This document shows positions 33,330 through 41,289 of a DNA stretch of 50,701 bases, piece after piece (position 1 is the first letter of the stretch; every line of letters begins with the position of its first letter). The position numbers were made by a program, and so were the translations under genes. Source of the DNA: Methanomassiliicoccales archaeon (GTDB lineage Archaea; Thermoplasmatota; Thermoplasmata; RBG-16-68-12; SOIM01). Location of the stretch: positions 1-50,701 of the forward strand of contig JAUVGH010000014.1 in assembly GCA_030593885.1 (NCBI GenBank). Reading direction: 5' to 3'. The notes under the pieces are model-generated. The model searched no databases, was not told where the DNA came from, and worked only from the letters and a program-made list of their open reading frames with translations.

Positions 33330-33749
33330 TCACTCGCCCACCAAGTGAACCAGCAATTTTCTGCTCCGAGCCTTGTTGTCGAGTTCCACGAAGACGATCT
33401 GCTGCCAAGTTCCCAGTACGGGACTACCTTCAACGAAGGGTATGCTCAGGCTGGGACTCATTAGCGAAGCCCTTACGTGAGAGTGCCCATTGCCGTCGTG
33501 CCATCTCATCTCGTGCTCATACCGGGCCCTCTTTGGGAACAGCCTCTCCAACGCATCCGGAAGGTCCTTCACCAATCCGGGTTCGTACTCCAGCGTGGTA
33601 ATTGCGCTCGTGGAACTGGGTGTGAAGATGCATGCTATACCATTGCTCAATCCGGAATCCCTCACTATACCAACCACTTCGTTCGTTATGTCCCTAATGT
33701 CCACTTCTCCGCTGGTCTTGAACTCGATCGTATCTGCATGAAAAGCCAA
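33330..33749 (-). CDS. YjbQ/UPF0047-family protein
   Basis: The 139-residue protein has the family pattern: FTPSSTSAITTLEYEPGL, the HDGNGHSHVRASL motif with the conserved His-rich loop, LGTWQQIVFVELDNKARSRKLLVHLVGE. Some members have weak thiamin-phosphate synthase activity, but the main function is unknown. It lies just upstream of mptA in the same direction. Confidence 0.88.
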   Translation of the reverse strand: MAFHADTIEFKTSGEVDIRDITNEVVGIVRDSGLSNGIACIFTPSSTSAITTLEYEPGLVKDLPDALERLFPKRARYEHEMRWHDGNGHSHVRASLMSPSLSIPFVEGSPVLGTWQQIVFVELDNKARSRKLLVHLVGE

Positions 33750-33839
33750 GCCATCACCCGGACTGCAATATGCCGTTCAGCATAAAAAGTAATGCAAGAG
33801 TCCTGCGCTGCGATTGGTCCACCAACTGCTACCTTTGGT

Positions 33840-34640
33840 CTATCTTCTGAGTATCATCCCGTTAGGTTCCATGGTTATGGGGTTTATTTCCGCTTCGATC
33901 GCCCCGGGGGGATTGGTCATCCCCAACCCGATACCGACCATGTCAGGTCTGTGAATGAACTCCTGGGCCACCGCATCCACCTCTCCGGCGATCGTTGCCA
34001 GGAAGGTATGGGAAATCCAGTCCTTCACGTTCTCCACGACCTTTGCTACCATCTCGTTCATCACGCTGACAAGCTGGTTGAATGGCAGGTCCATTCCTAC
34101 ATCCTTCAGGGAATCGTTCTCAAGGGCTATAACACATTCCGCATGTTCTCTGAGGTCTCGGATTCCTTTCTCGGCCTCTTCCGACCTTCCTTCCTCGGAG
34201 AACGGGGAAATCGCTATCGCGATGGTCACGATGCCCTTCTTCTTGGCGGCTTCTGCAATGGCTGGTGCGAGGGCGGTCCCGGTCTTTCCACCCATCCCGG
34301 CGATGAGGAATAATATCCCGGACTGAACTGCTTCCAGAGCTTCCTGTCCGGCCACTTCGCGTAGCCCGTTCAGGTCGTCGTAGTAGTCGAGCGTCCCCGG
34401 TTTGGGTTCCCTGTTCCTGTTCAGGCAGATCTTCGTCTCCGCCTCTGTCTTCTCAAGGGCTTCCCGGTCCACGTTCATCGCTATCGTTCGTATGCCTTCG
34501 ATGCCGTTCCTGTGCACCAAGCTCACAATGTTGCAGCCGGCACCACCACAACCCATTGCGCATATCGTTGGCTCCAATGCGTCTGCGTAAAGTGTGCTGA
34601 CCACTCTGCTTATGTCGTCTTCGGTTGTTGCTGCGTTCAT
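33840..34640 (-). CDS. Divergent, short FtsZ/tubulin-like GTPase
   Basis: The 266-residue protein (ATG 34640, GGAGG seven bases upstream) has the T1 loop GCGGAGCN (30-37), an NVD at the ribose-binding position (56-58), and the tubulin signature as GMGGKTGT (115-122) instead of GGGTGTG. The synergy loop expected near residues 218-228 (N-x-D-F-A-D) is replaced by GEVDAVAQE. Only about 40 residues follow, where FtsZ has about 130, so the C-terminal activation domain is mostly missing. This fits the FtsZ-like families of archaea rather than a cell-division FtsZ. It may bind GTP without normal polymer-driven hydrolysis (inference). Confidence 0.75.
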   Translation of the reverse strand: MNAATTEDDISRVVSTLYADALEPTICAMGCGGAGCNIVSLVHRNGIEGIRTIAMNVDREALEKTEAETKICLNRNREPKPGTLDYYDDLNGLREVAGQEALEAVQSGILFLIAGMGGKTGTALAPAIAEAAKKKGIVTIAIAISPFSEEGRSEEAEKGIRDLREHAECVIALENDSLKDVGMDLPFNQLVSVMNEMVAKVVENVKDWISHTFLATIAGEVDAVAQEFIHRPDMVGIGLGMTNPPGAIEAEINPITMEPNGMILRR

Positions 34641-34704
34641 CGTTTGCCTCCACGTGGCTGTTGTCTGTCCCGCAAGGGGTTTGTGCCAGAAAGACCGGGG
34701 CGGG

Positions 34705-34746
34705 AGAGTGCATCCCATCCCTAGGTTTGACCTAGAGTGCATCCCA
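34705..34746. promoter_or_regulatory. Repeat-palindrome regulatory site upstream of the FtsZ-like gene
   Basis: A 13-bp direct repeat (AGAGTGCATCCCA at 34705-34717 and 34734-34746) flanks a perfect palindrome CTAGGT-TTG-ACCTAG (34721-34735). It lies 65-105 bases before the FtsZ-like start and looks like an operator. Confidence 0.5.
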
Positions 34747-34819
34747 GCATGATAGAACCTTTTTCCTTGCTAGTTCGGCCCCATCCCAGCTTTCTGGCGG
34801 CGTCTGTCGTCTCAATGGA

Positions 34820-35203
34820 TTATCGAGGTATGATCTGATCTTTGTCTTCAAATCGGATGGCGGGGAGCTTCTCGGTTGTCTTCCCGATGGCCTCTATGTC
34901 CTGAGTGATCAGTGCGATCACGTCCTTGGTGAAGTAGTTCCTCAGCGCGGTAGAGACCGCTTCGCTCCTAGAGTCGAAGTATCCTTTTTCCACGAACTTG
35001 TCGACCAACTCAAGGAAGGACGGCGGCAATCTCACCAAGATCTCATCTCCCTTTCTCTCCAGAAGGTCAATGAAGTTCTCCAGTGCTGCCCTGCACAATT
35101 GCGACCTGCTGTCGAAATCCTCGGACTTGTCCAGAAATGTGTCCATTCTCTCCACGTTAGTGGATTCCATGCGAAGTGTTATTCTTCCCTTGGGTTGCTC
35201 CAT
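34820..35203 (-). CDS. Tandem ribbon-helix-helix protein
   Basis: The 127-residue protein has two RHH-type halves in one chain. The first (about 5-50) runs GRITLRMESTNVERMDTFLDKS, then FDSRSQLCRAALENFIDLL. The second (about 56-100) runs EILVRLPPSFLELVDKFVEKG, then FDSRSEAVSTALRNYFT. The shared FDSRS turn shows internal duplication. A single chain could bind operator DNA like an RHH dimer. It is divergent from leuS, and two palindromes lie between them. Confidence 0.8.
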   Translation of the reverse strand: MEQPKGRITLRMESTNVERMDTFLDKSEDFDSRSQLCRAALENFIDLLERKGDEILVRLPPSFLELVDKFVEKGYFDSRSEAVSTALRNYFTKDVIALITQDIEAIGKTTEKLPAIRFEDKDQIIPR

Positions 35204-35232
35204 TCATCCACCACCGATTGTTCAAGGTTCGG

Positions 35233-35248
35233 TATGACGTTCGTCATA
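35233..35248. promoter_or_regulatory. Palindromic operator candidate
   Basis: TATGACG-TT-CGTCATA is a perfect 7-bp inverted repeat 30-45 bases upstream of the tandem RHH gene, a typical place for autoregulation. Its half-site TCATA recurs in the palindrome at 35326. Confidence 0.45.
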
Positions 35249-35325
35249 TTCGAGGTTTCCCGAACAAAATTGAGACGTTGTAAAACGGACATAGCGAAGT
35301 TGATATAAATAACCTTTGCCGATGT

Positions 35326-35338
35326 CATACGACGTATG
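35326..35338. promoter_or_regulatory. Second palindromic operator candidate
   Basis: CATACG-A-CGTATG is a perfect 6-bp inverted repeat just after the AT-rich TATA-like stretch TGATATAAATAACC (35301-35314). It lies between the tandem RHH gene and leuS, and shares the CATACG/GTCATA elements with the site at 35233. Confidence 0.45.
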
Positions 35339-35362
35339 CCGATGAGGTCTTCGCAAACAAAA

Positions 35363-35370
35363 ACTATAAC
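35363..35370 (+). promoter_or_regulatory. TATA-like box of leuS
   Basis: ACTATAAC lies about 33 bases before the ATG at 35400 and predicts a nearly leaderless transcript. This is why 35400 is preferred over an in-frame codon at 35382. Confidence 0.4.
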
Positions 35371-35399
35371 TTAAGATTCCATTGTTCTGGCGGTCGGAC

Positions 35400-38276
35400 A
35401 TGACGGAATACGACGCGAAAGTCATTGAAGATAAATGGATGAAGAAGTGGGCCGAGGACAAGGCTTTCGAGGCCCGGGCGGACGAGAACAGGCCCAAGTA
35501 TTTCGCAAACTCACCCTATCCATATGTCAACGGATTCCTCCATATCGGTCAGGGAATAACCTACCTCCATCCCGACATCATGTGCCGTTACCAGCGGATG
35601 AAAGGGTTCAACGTTCTGTGGCCTTTCGCCTTCCACTGCACCGGAATGCCAATTGTCGCCGCGGCAAAGAGGGTCGCGGAAGGCGAGCCGAGACAAGCAG
35701 AGACCATGATGAACTCGGGCATCCCTGAAGAAGACATATCCAAGTTCGCAGATGAGAAGTACTGGATCGAGTTCTTTCCGAAAGAGGACAAGATGGACCT
35801 CTCGCGATTCGGGCTCTCCACTGATTGGTCAAGGAGCTTCAGGACCACGAGCATCAATCCACACTACGACAAGTTCGTCCGGTGGCAGTTCAACCGCCTC
35901 AAAGAGCTAGGCTACGTCAGGATCGGTGAGCACCCAGTAATATGGTGTCCAAAGGATGAGACCCCGGTGGGGGACCATGACAGGGCGCAAGGAGAAGGGG
36001 AGACGCCGTCCGAGTTCACGCTGCTCAAGTTCGGGTATGAAGGCAAGTACCTCCTAGCTGCCACCCTGAGACCGGAGACCGTCTACGGACAGACCAATCT
36101 CTGGATGGACCCTGACGTCGAGTATGTCGAGGCCGATGTGGATGGAGAGCGATGGATCATCAACAAAGAATGCGCCGAGAAGCTCGGGGACCAAAAGAAA
36201 GAGGTCAACGTCATCGGCAAGGTCAAGGGATCAGATTTCATCGGCAAGTATGTGACCGCGCCAGCAATACAAAGAGAGATCATCGTCCTGCCAACTCGGT
36301 TCATCGATCAGAAGAGGGGAACCGGCATTGTGACGAGCGTTCCATCGGACGCACCGGACGACTGGGTCGCATTGAGAGTTCTGCAAGAAGACGAGGAAGG
36401 GTGTCGGAAGTATGGGCTTGACCCGGAAGAGGTCAGGAAGATAGAGCCGATCGCCATCATTGAGACCAAGGGCTGGGGGGACCTGCCGGCGGTGGATATC
36501 GTTGAGAAACTGGGTATCAAGAGCCTTGATGAAGTGGAGAAACTACACAAGGCGAAGGAAGACGTCTACAAGGCCGGATTCTACGACGGAAGGATGAAGA
36601 GCATCTGCGGAGAGTTCGCTGGCATGGCCGTGATAAGGGCAAAGGACGAGGTCAAGGAGAAGATGATGGACGAGGGGGAAGCGTCGACCATGTACGAGCC
36701 CAGCGGGGATGTTGTATGTCGCTGCCTCACACCTGCAGTGGTGAAGATAGTGGATGACCAGTGGTTCCTGGCCTACAGCGATAACCAGTGGAAGTTGAAG
36801 GTCCACGAGTGTCTGGACCAGATGACGCTTTATCCTGAGATCGCCAGAAGACAGTTCGATTATGTCATTGATTGGCTGAACGACTGGGCCTGCACACATC
36901 ATTTCGGTCTGGGCACCAGACTTCCATGGGACGAGAAGTGGGTGATCGAGTCGCTCTCGGATTCCACCATCTACATGGCGTACTATACAATATCACATAT
37001 ACTGCAGAAGATAGACATCGAGAAGGTCACGGAGGAAGTGTTCGATTTCATCTACAGGGACGTCGGGACTTCGGAAGACGTTGCTGCAAAGACGGGGATA
37101 CCTGAGGATTCGCTTCTTGAGATGAAGAGGGAGTTCGAGTACTGGTACCCGTTCGATCTCCGGCATTCAGGAAAGGACCTGATTCAGAACCACCTTTGTT
37201 TTGCATTGTTCAACCACGTTGCCATATTCGACAGGAAGTACTGGCCCAAGAGTTTCGGGGTGAACGGATACATCACCATGAAGGAGGCGAAGATGTCCAA
37301 ATCCCTCGGTAATGTCAGGACGCTGAGGGACTCCTTGACACAACTGGGCGCAGATGCGACGCGACTTACCCTAGCGCAAGGAGGGGAGGGCCTGGATGAT
37401 CCTTCGTTCGATCCAGAATTCGCCTATACGATCGGCAGAAAGCTCGAGAACTGGTTCGACTATGCGACCGGGGAGCATGAAACACGGGAGGAGTGGCGAC
37501 CGATAGATGCATGGTTCAATTCAATCCTGACCAGGGCGATAATTGAGACCCAGGAAGCGATGGAGCTGATGAACCACAGAACCGCGTTGAAGATATGCTA
37601 CTTCGACCTGCAACGCGAATGGGCGTGGTATCTTAGAAGGACGTCCAAAGTGCCAAATAAGGCGACGCTGCGGTCATACTTGGATGTGGAAACGAGACTT
37701 CTGGCACCATTCGTTCCATTCATCTGTGAGGAAATCTGGGAGAAGATGGGGAATGAAGGCTATGTCTCGCTGGCACCGTATCCCGAGCCCGATGCCGAAG
37801 GACTCGATCCGATCGCTGAGAGGTCAGAGGACTTCCTCAAGTCCACCCTGGATGACATCCGAGAGATCCTCAAAGTCACCAAGATCGCTCCTAAGAAGAT
37901 ATTCCTTTACACCTCTCCAGAGTGGAAGTCGAAGATCTACCAGATGGCCATCGAACTCGCCGAGAAGAACGAACTGGAGATGGGGACGATCATGGAGAAG
38001 GTCACCGGAGACCCGGAGCTGAAGGAAATGGCGGGTGCAGCTTCCAAGTTTGCTGGAACATCGGTCAAGGACATCGGCAGGATGTCCAGAAAAGACCTTG
38101 AGAGGTTCGGAGAGCTTATCGACGAGAGAGGTTACCTTGGAGATTCGAGCGAGTTCTTGAAGAGCGAGTTCTCCTGCGATGTTGAAGTGTTCGACGCAGA
38201 CGATGAGGCAAAGTACGATCCGAAGTCGAAGGCCAGGTTTGCGACGCCGCGGAGACCCGCGATATTCGTGGAATGA
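35400..38276 (+). CDS. leuS: Leucyl-tRNA synthetase, archaeal type
   Basis: LeuRS charges tRNA-Leu. The start at 35400 gives 958 residues, usual for the archaeal-eukaryotic type. Motifs: HIGH as FLHIGQG (about 42-48), KMSKS as AKMSKSLGN, the editing domain with TLRPETVYGQTNLW, and a C-terminal anticodon-binding region of archaeal style. Nothing is broken. A tRNA-Lys gene follows 45 bases downstream. Confidence 0.95.
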   Translation: MTEYDAKVIEDKWMKKWAEDKAFEARADENRPKYFANSPYPYVNGFLHIGQGITYLHPDIMCRYQRMKGFNVLWPFAFHCTGMPIVAAAKRVAEGEPRQAETMMNSGIPEEDISKFADEKYWIEFFPKEDKMDLSRFGLSTDWSRSFRTTSINPHYDKFVRWQFNRLKELGYVRIGEHPVIWCPKDETPVGDHDRAQGEGETPSEFTLLKFGYEGKYLLAATLRPETVYGQTNLWMDPDVEYVEADVDGERWIINKECAEKLGDQKKEVNVIGKVKGSDFIGKYVTAPAIQREIIVLPTRFIDQKRGTGIVTSVPSDAPDDWVALRVLQEDEEGCRKYGLDPEEVRKIEPIAIIETKGWGDLPAVDIVEKLGIKSLDEVEKLHKAKEDVYKAGFYDGRMKSICGEFAGMAVIRAKDEVKEKMMDEGEASTMYEPSGDVVCRCLTPAVVKIVDDQWFLAYSDNQWKLKVHECLDQMTLYPEIARRQFDYVIDWLNDWACTHHFGLGTRLPWDEKWVIESLSDSTIYMAYYTISHILQKIDIEKVTEEVFDFIYRDVGTSEDVAAKTGIPEDSLLEMKREFEYWYPFDLRHSGKDLIQNHLCFALFNHVAIFDRKYWPKSFGVNGYITMKEAKMSKSLGNVRTLRDSLTQLGADATRLTLAQGGEGLDDPSFDPEFAYTIGRKLENWFDYATGEHETREEWRPIDAWFNSILTRAIIETQEAMELMNHRTALKICYFDLQREWAWYLRRTSKVPNKATLRSYLDVETRLLAPFVPFICEEIWEKMGNEGYVSLAPYPEPDAEGLDPIAERSEDFLKSTLDDIREILKVTKIAPKKIFLYTSPEWKSKIYQMAIELAEKNELEMGTIMEKVTGDPELKEMAGAASKFAGTSVKDIGRMSRKDLERFGELIDERGYLGDSSEFLKSEFSCDVEVFDADDEAKYDPKSKARFATPRRPAIFVE

Positions 38277-38320
38277 GCGTGCGATAGTTTTATTAGACAA
38301 CTTCCAATTTAACTGGACGG

Positions 38321-38394
38321 GGGCCCGTAGCTTAGCCAGGTTGAGCGGTCGGCTCTTAACCGATTGGTCATGGGTTCGAATCCCATCGGGCCCG
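38321..38394 (+). tRNA. tRNA-Lys (anticodon CTT)
   Basis: Acceptor GGGCCCG pairs with CGGGCCC. The anticodon loop CTCTTAA gives anticodon CTT. The T arm is GGGTTCGAATCCC-like. The discriminator is G and no CCA is encoded. GTTTTATTAGAC about 35 bases upstream is a plausible promoter element. Confidence 0.92.
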
Positions 38395-38534
38395 CTGAAA
38401 AGACTGGCTACCTACTCCAAGGTACATCAGGACTGCATCTTTTGAAGCAGCTAGACACTAATGCGAAGTTGCTCAGCCTGGGCTATCTCGTTGGTGGGAA
38501 TTCGGGATGATTTTCACATTCGAGAGAGGATACC

Positions 38535-38813
38535 ATGATAGAGGATACCGAGAGAGACACGGACAGTGAGCTGGAAGGCGAACACTGGAAGGATGTGTAT
38601 GTGGCCTTCGGACTGATAGGCCGATGTCGAGCTGGGGATTACGCCAACTTCATGAGGTATGCGAATCGGTCCATCAAGGTCTGCTACACCACGGGCCCAA
38701 AGATGGGCGGCAACCGGCTGGTCATCCTGAGGCATAGCGATCTCAAAGCCCTTGAGGACCAGGGTGTCAACATAGACCTTCTCCAGAAACTGCAGAACGG
38801 GGGCCGAGAATGA
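38535..38813 (+). CDS. Small conserved-looking protein of unknown function
   Basis: The 92-residue protein (GAGAGGATACC before ATG) has an acidic N-terminus, then a compact part: EHWKDVYVAFGLIGRCRAGDY, YTTGPKMGGNRLVILRHSDL, and a helical tail. Third positions are mostly G or C, as in real genes here. A minus-strand frame overlapping it is rejected. No family recognised. Confidence 0.6.
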   Translation: MIEDTERDTDSELEGEHWKDVYVAFGLIGRCRAGDYANFMRYANRSIKVCYTTGPKMGGNRLVILRHSDLKALEDQGVNIDLLQKLQNGGRE

Positions 38814-38966
38814 CACTGCACCTGAAGTGGCACAGCGAGAATCAGACCACTCAACAGCAGGACTGTGAAGAGCACAACCGTACGAATTTTCTTGGTCCGT
38901 GATCCCTTGTTATCAGACACTCTAGTTCTCCCTCCCCTTAATCGCGGCATATGTGTTTTACCCTCC

Positions 38967-41024
38967 TTAGTTTCTTAAAGTGACCATCCCTTCAGATGAA
39001 GATAGCAACCAGAAGCCCTCGCCAGGCAACATGGTCTCGCTCTCCATCATATGAAGCAGATGATATGGATCCCCCACAGGGTCGAATGCCTCCCCCCTCA
39101 GAATGGGTGCATCCTGTTGCATGTCTCCTAGAGATATAGTTGTGAACGAAGGAAAGCCTATCAGGTTCCAGCCTGGGGCAAGACGAATGTGTACCTCTTT
39201 GCTGACCTTTCCCGCAACTGTGAGGTTAGACGCGGCAGTGACGTTCACCCAGAAACCCATTGTGTGATTCAGGCGCCTTAGACCTTTGCTGTAAGGCTTA
39301 GTCTTGACATATGATGTCCATTCTTGGATTTGGGAATCATAAGACCATGCCATATCAAAGGACACAGTTTGAAGAACTTTCTCAATGTCATCGTTCAACT
39401 GAACGAGTGGGATGGATGCAAGGTTTGGGCCCATCAAGAGGGTCTTGGTGTACTTCCCTACCTGACCGGCACTGCAAGATAGGTTGCCTGTCCCATTCAC
39501 CGCACAAACATAGTAGAAGTAGTTGCTCGGATCCCCCTCACCGGACGAAACGTCCACAAACTCCCTTGTCTGGTTTGGGGTTGAGCCTAACAGAGAATAT
39601 CCGATCCTATCCTTGTCATAGGTCACAGCCCGGTAGATCTCATATCCACTGACATCATTGGCTCTCTGACCATCATTCCAAGAGATGTTCCAAGCTATCG
39701 TCACGTTCTCATAATCCCATCCGCTGAGATACGCGTCCAAATCCCTTGGCGGTAGGTTTCCAAGGGTCGGTTCGGTCAAAGGGTATCTGTCAGTCCGATT
39801 TGTCGCGATTGAATACGGTGTGTCCCCGATCCCATCGCTGCCAGGTATGTCCTGCAGTGGTCCACCTTTCGTATCATTGCCACCATAGTCAGACCAGTAA
39901 TTCCCTCCGGAAGGATATCCGTCATCCCATGCATTTGAAGTCCGGTCATCCTCGGCCTGTACTCCGTTGTAAAGGAGGACATTGTGGTAGATTCTGTTTC
40001 CAGCTGATCCCCTCACCGAAATGCCGTAGGACGTCGCCATGGAGATCTCGTTTCCCACCACTAGATTCCAGTTGCTGGCAGCCAATAAAATACCAAAAGA
40101 CCCGCCAGTGACATTGTTTCGGAGCAGTTCATGGCCATCGGTCAGACTGGTTTCTATGCCAATACTGCAATTCGTTAGGACATTCCCGACCACTGTGACA
40201 TTGTCAAAGGACGTTACATCTATGCCTTGCTTTGCACCTGAGACTGAGTTCTCGGATATGATGTTTCCTTCTCCGCTAACTTCTATGCCAGTGTCATCGC
40301 CATCATCCGTCACTCTATTGCCTGAAACCATATTCCCTGTGGAATAGACGCCAATCAGTCTACTTACGGCACCGCTTCCATCTACGTCATTGCCGATGAT
40401 GAGATTGCCGGGAGACCACACAGCAATGCCTTCGCCTTGGATATCGTTCTGGGACACGCTGTTGTTTGAGGACACGAGATCAATGTGTCCATTGTTGGAG
40501 AACATGTTATTCGTTATGTTGTGGCCAGGTGTGCGTGTTTCTACACCAGCATACCAAGAGAAGGAATTCTGCGTGATATTGTGCGTAGAAGCCGAAGACA
40601 GCACAATGCCATAGCCATGAGAAAAAGTGGAGTTTCTCACTTCTGCAGTCCCTGTATTGTTGACTTGAATCTGCCCCCAGTCGTTGACAGGTGACCCACC
40701 GTTGGATGTGAAGTTGACAAGCAATCCAGTCTGGCCAACGGAGATCAATGTTCCTTCGACAAATATGTTGAGGTAGCCGTGGACTCCAGGGGGATCGAAT
40801 TTCACCTGCACACCAGGATCAATAGTCAATGTGATTCCAGGATCGACTATCACATTCTCCATGACGATATAGGGGTTCCCGCCAACGACCCATGTCGTGT
40901 CCACTGAGATATTCCCACCCACAATCGTTCCCAGCGCCAATTGGGAACCGAACATAATGAAGACACCAAAGGAAGATGCTACGACTAGGATGAAGGTGAC
41001 GACTGTCGGCTTCCAATTCCGCAT
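38967..41024 (-). CDS. Secreted NosD-like parallel beta-helix protein
   Basis: The 685-residue protein has a signal peptide (about 1-33) and a long right-handed beta-helix (about 60-390) made of repeats of the type N-x-I-x-x-N-x-x-S with runs of Asn, Ser and Val (for example HNITQNSFSWY, GNRVTDDG, NSVSGAKQG, NNVTGGSFG). A Fn3-like module (about 430-520) and a C-terminal beta domain (APGWNLIGFPS) follow. This resembles NosD/PbH1 carbohydrate-binding surface proteins of archaea. Many Asn sequons suggest glycosylation. GGGAGGGAG precedes the ATG. Substrate unknown. Confidence 0.8.
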   Translation of the reverse strand: MRNWKPTVVTFILVVASSFGVFIMFGSQLALGTIVGGNISVDTTWVVGGNPYIVMENVIVDPGITLTIDPGVQVKFDPPGVHGYLNIFVEGTLISVGQTGLLVNFTSNGGSPVNDWGQIQVNNTGTAEVRNSTFSHGYGIVLSSASTHNITQNSFSWYAGVETRTPGHNITNNMFSNNGHIDLVSSNNSVSQNDIQGEGIAVWSPGNLIIGNDVDGSGAVSRLIGVYSTGNMVSGNRVTDDGDDTGIEVSGEGNIISENSVSGAKQGIDVTSFDNVTVVGNVLTNCSIGIETSLTDGHELLRNNVTGGSFGILLAASNWNLVVGNEISMATSYGISVRGSAGNRIYHNVLLYNGVQAEDDRTSNAWDDGYPSGGNYWSDYGGNDTKGGPLQDIPGSDGIGDTPYSIATNRTDRYPLTEPTLGNLPPRDLDAYLSGWDYENVTIAWNISWNDGQRANDVSGYEIYRAVTYDKDRIGYSLLGSTPNQTREFVDVSSGEGDPSNYFYYVCAVNGTGNLSCSAGQVGKYTKTLLMGPNLASIPLVQLNDDIEKVLQTVSFDMAWSYDSQIQEWTSYVKTKPYSKGLRRLNHTMGFWVNVTAASNLTVAGKVSKEVHIRLAPGWNLIGFPSFTTISLGDMQQDAPILRGEAFDPVGDPYHLLHMMESETMLPGEGFWLLSSSEGMVTLRN

Positions 41025-41289
41025 TCTTTACTCTCCCTCCCGATGAGAAGCTGTATCAAACGCAATGCTAAAGACTTTTCTTCGTTTTTTCCGATAACAA
41101 TACTGACGATATGAATTGTGTTCAACTCATTCGCCATGATCGAGAAGACGAAGCCAAATCGGCAGCTTGCTCAAGAACTGCTCGGCCGCAGACCGGGATA
41201 AGAAGTTTTTTGGTCGCCTTGACTTCGGTGAATGGATCAATGACGATTATGGGCATAGGATAAGTATTAGAAAAACATTAGACGTAAAA

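Noticed and set aside
38684-38950. Minus-strand frame with a signal-like hydrophobic segment
   Set aside because: A GTG with GGAGG could start it, but the C-terminal half is opposite a gene with good codon use (38535-38813) and the tail is Arg/Leu-rich in a shadow-like way. A very short peptide remains possible.
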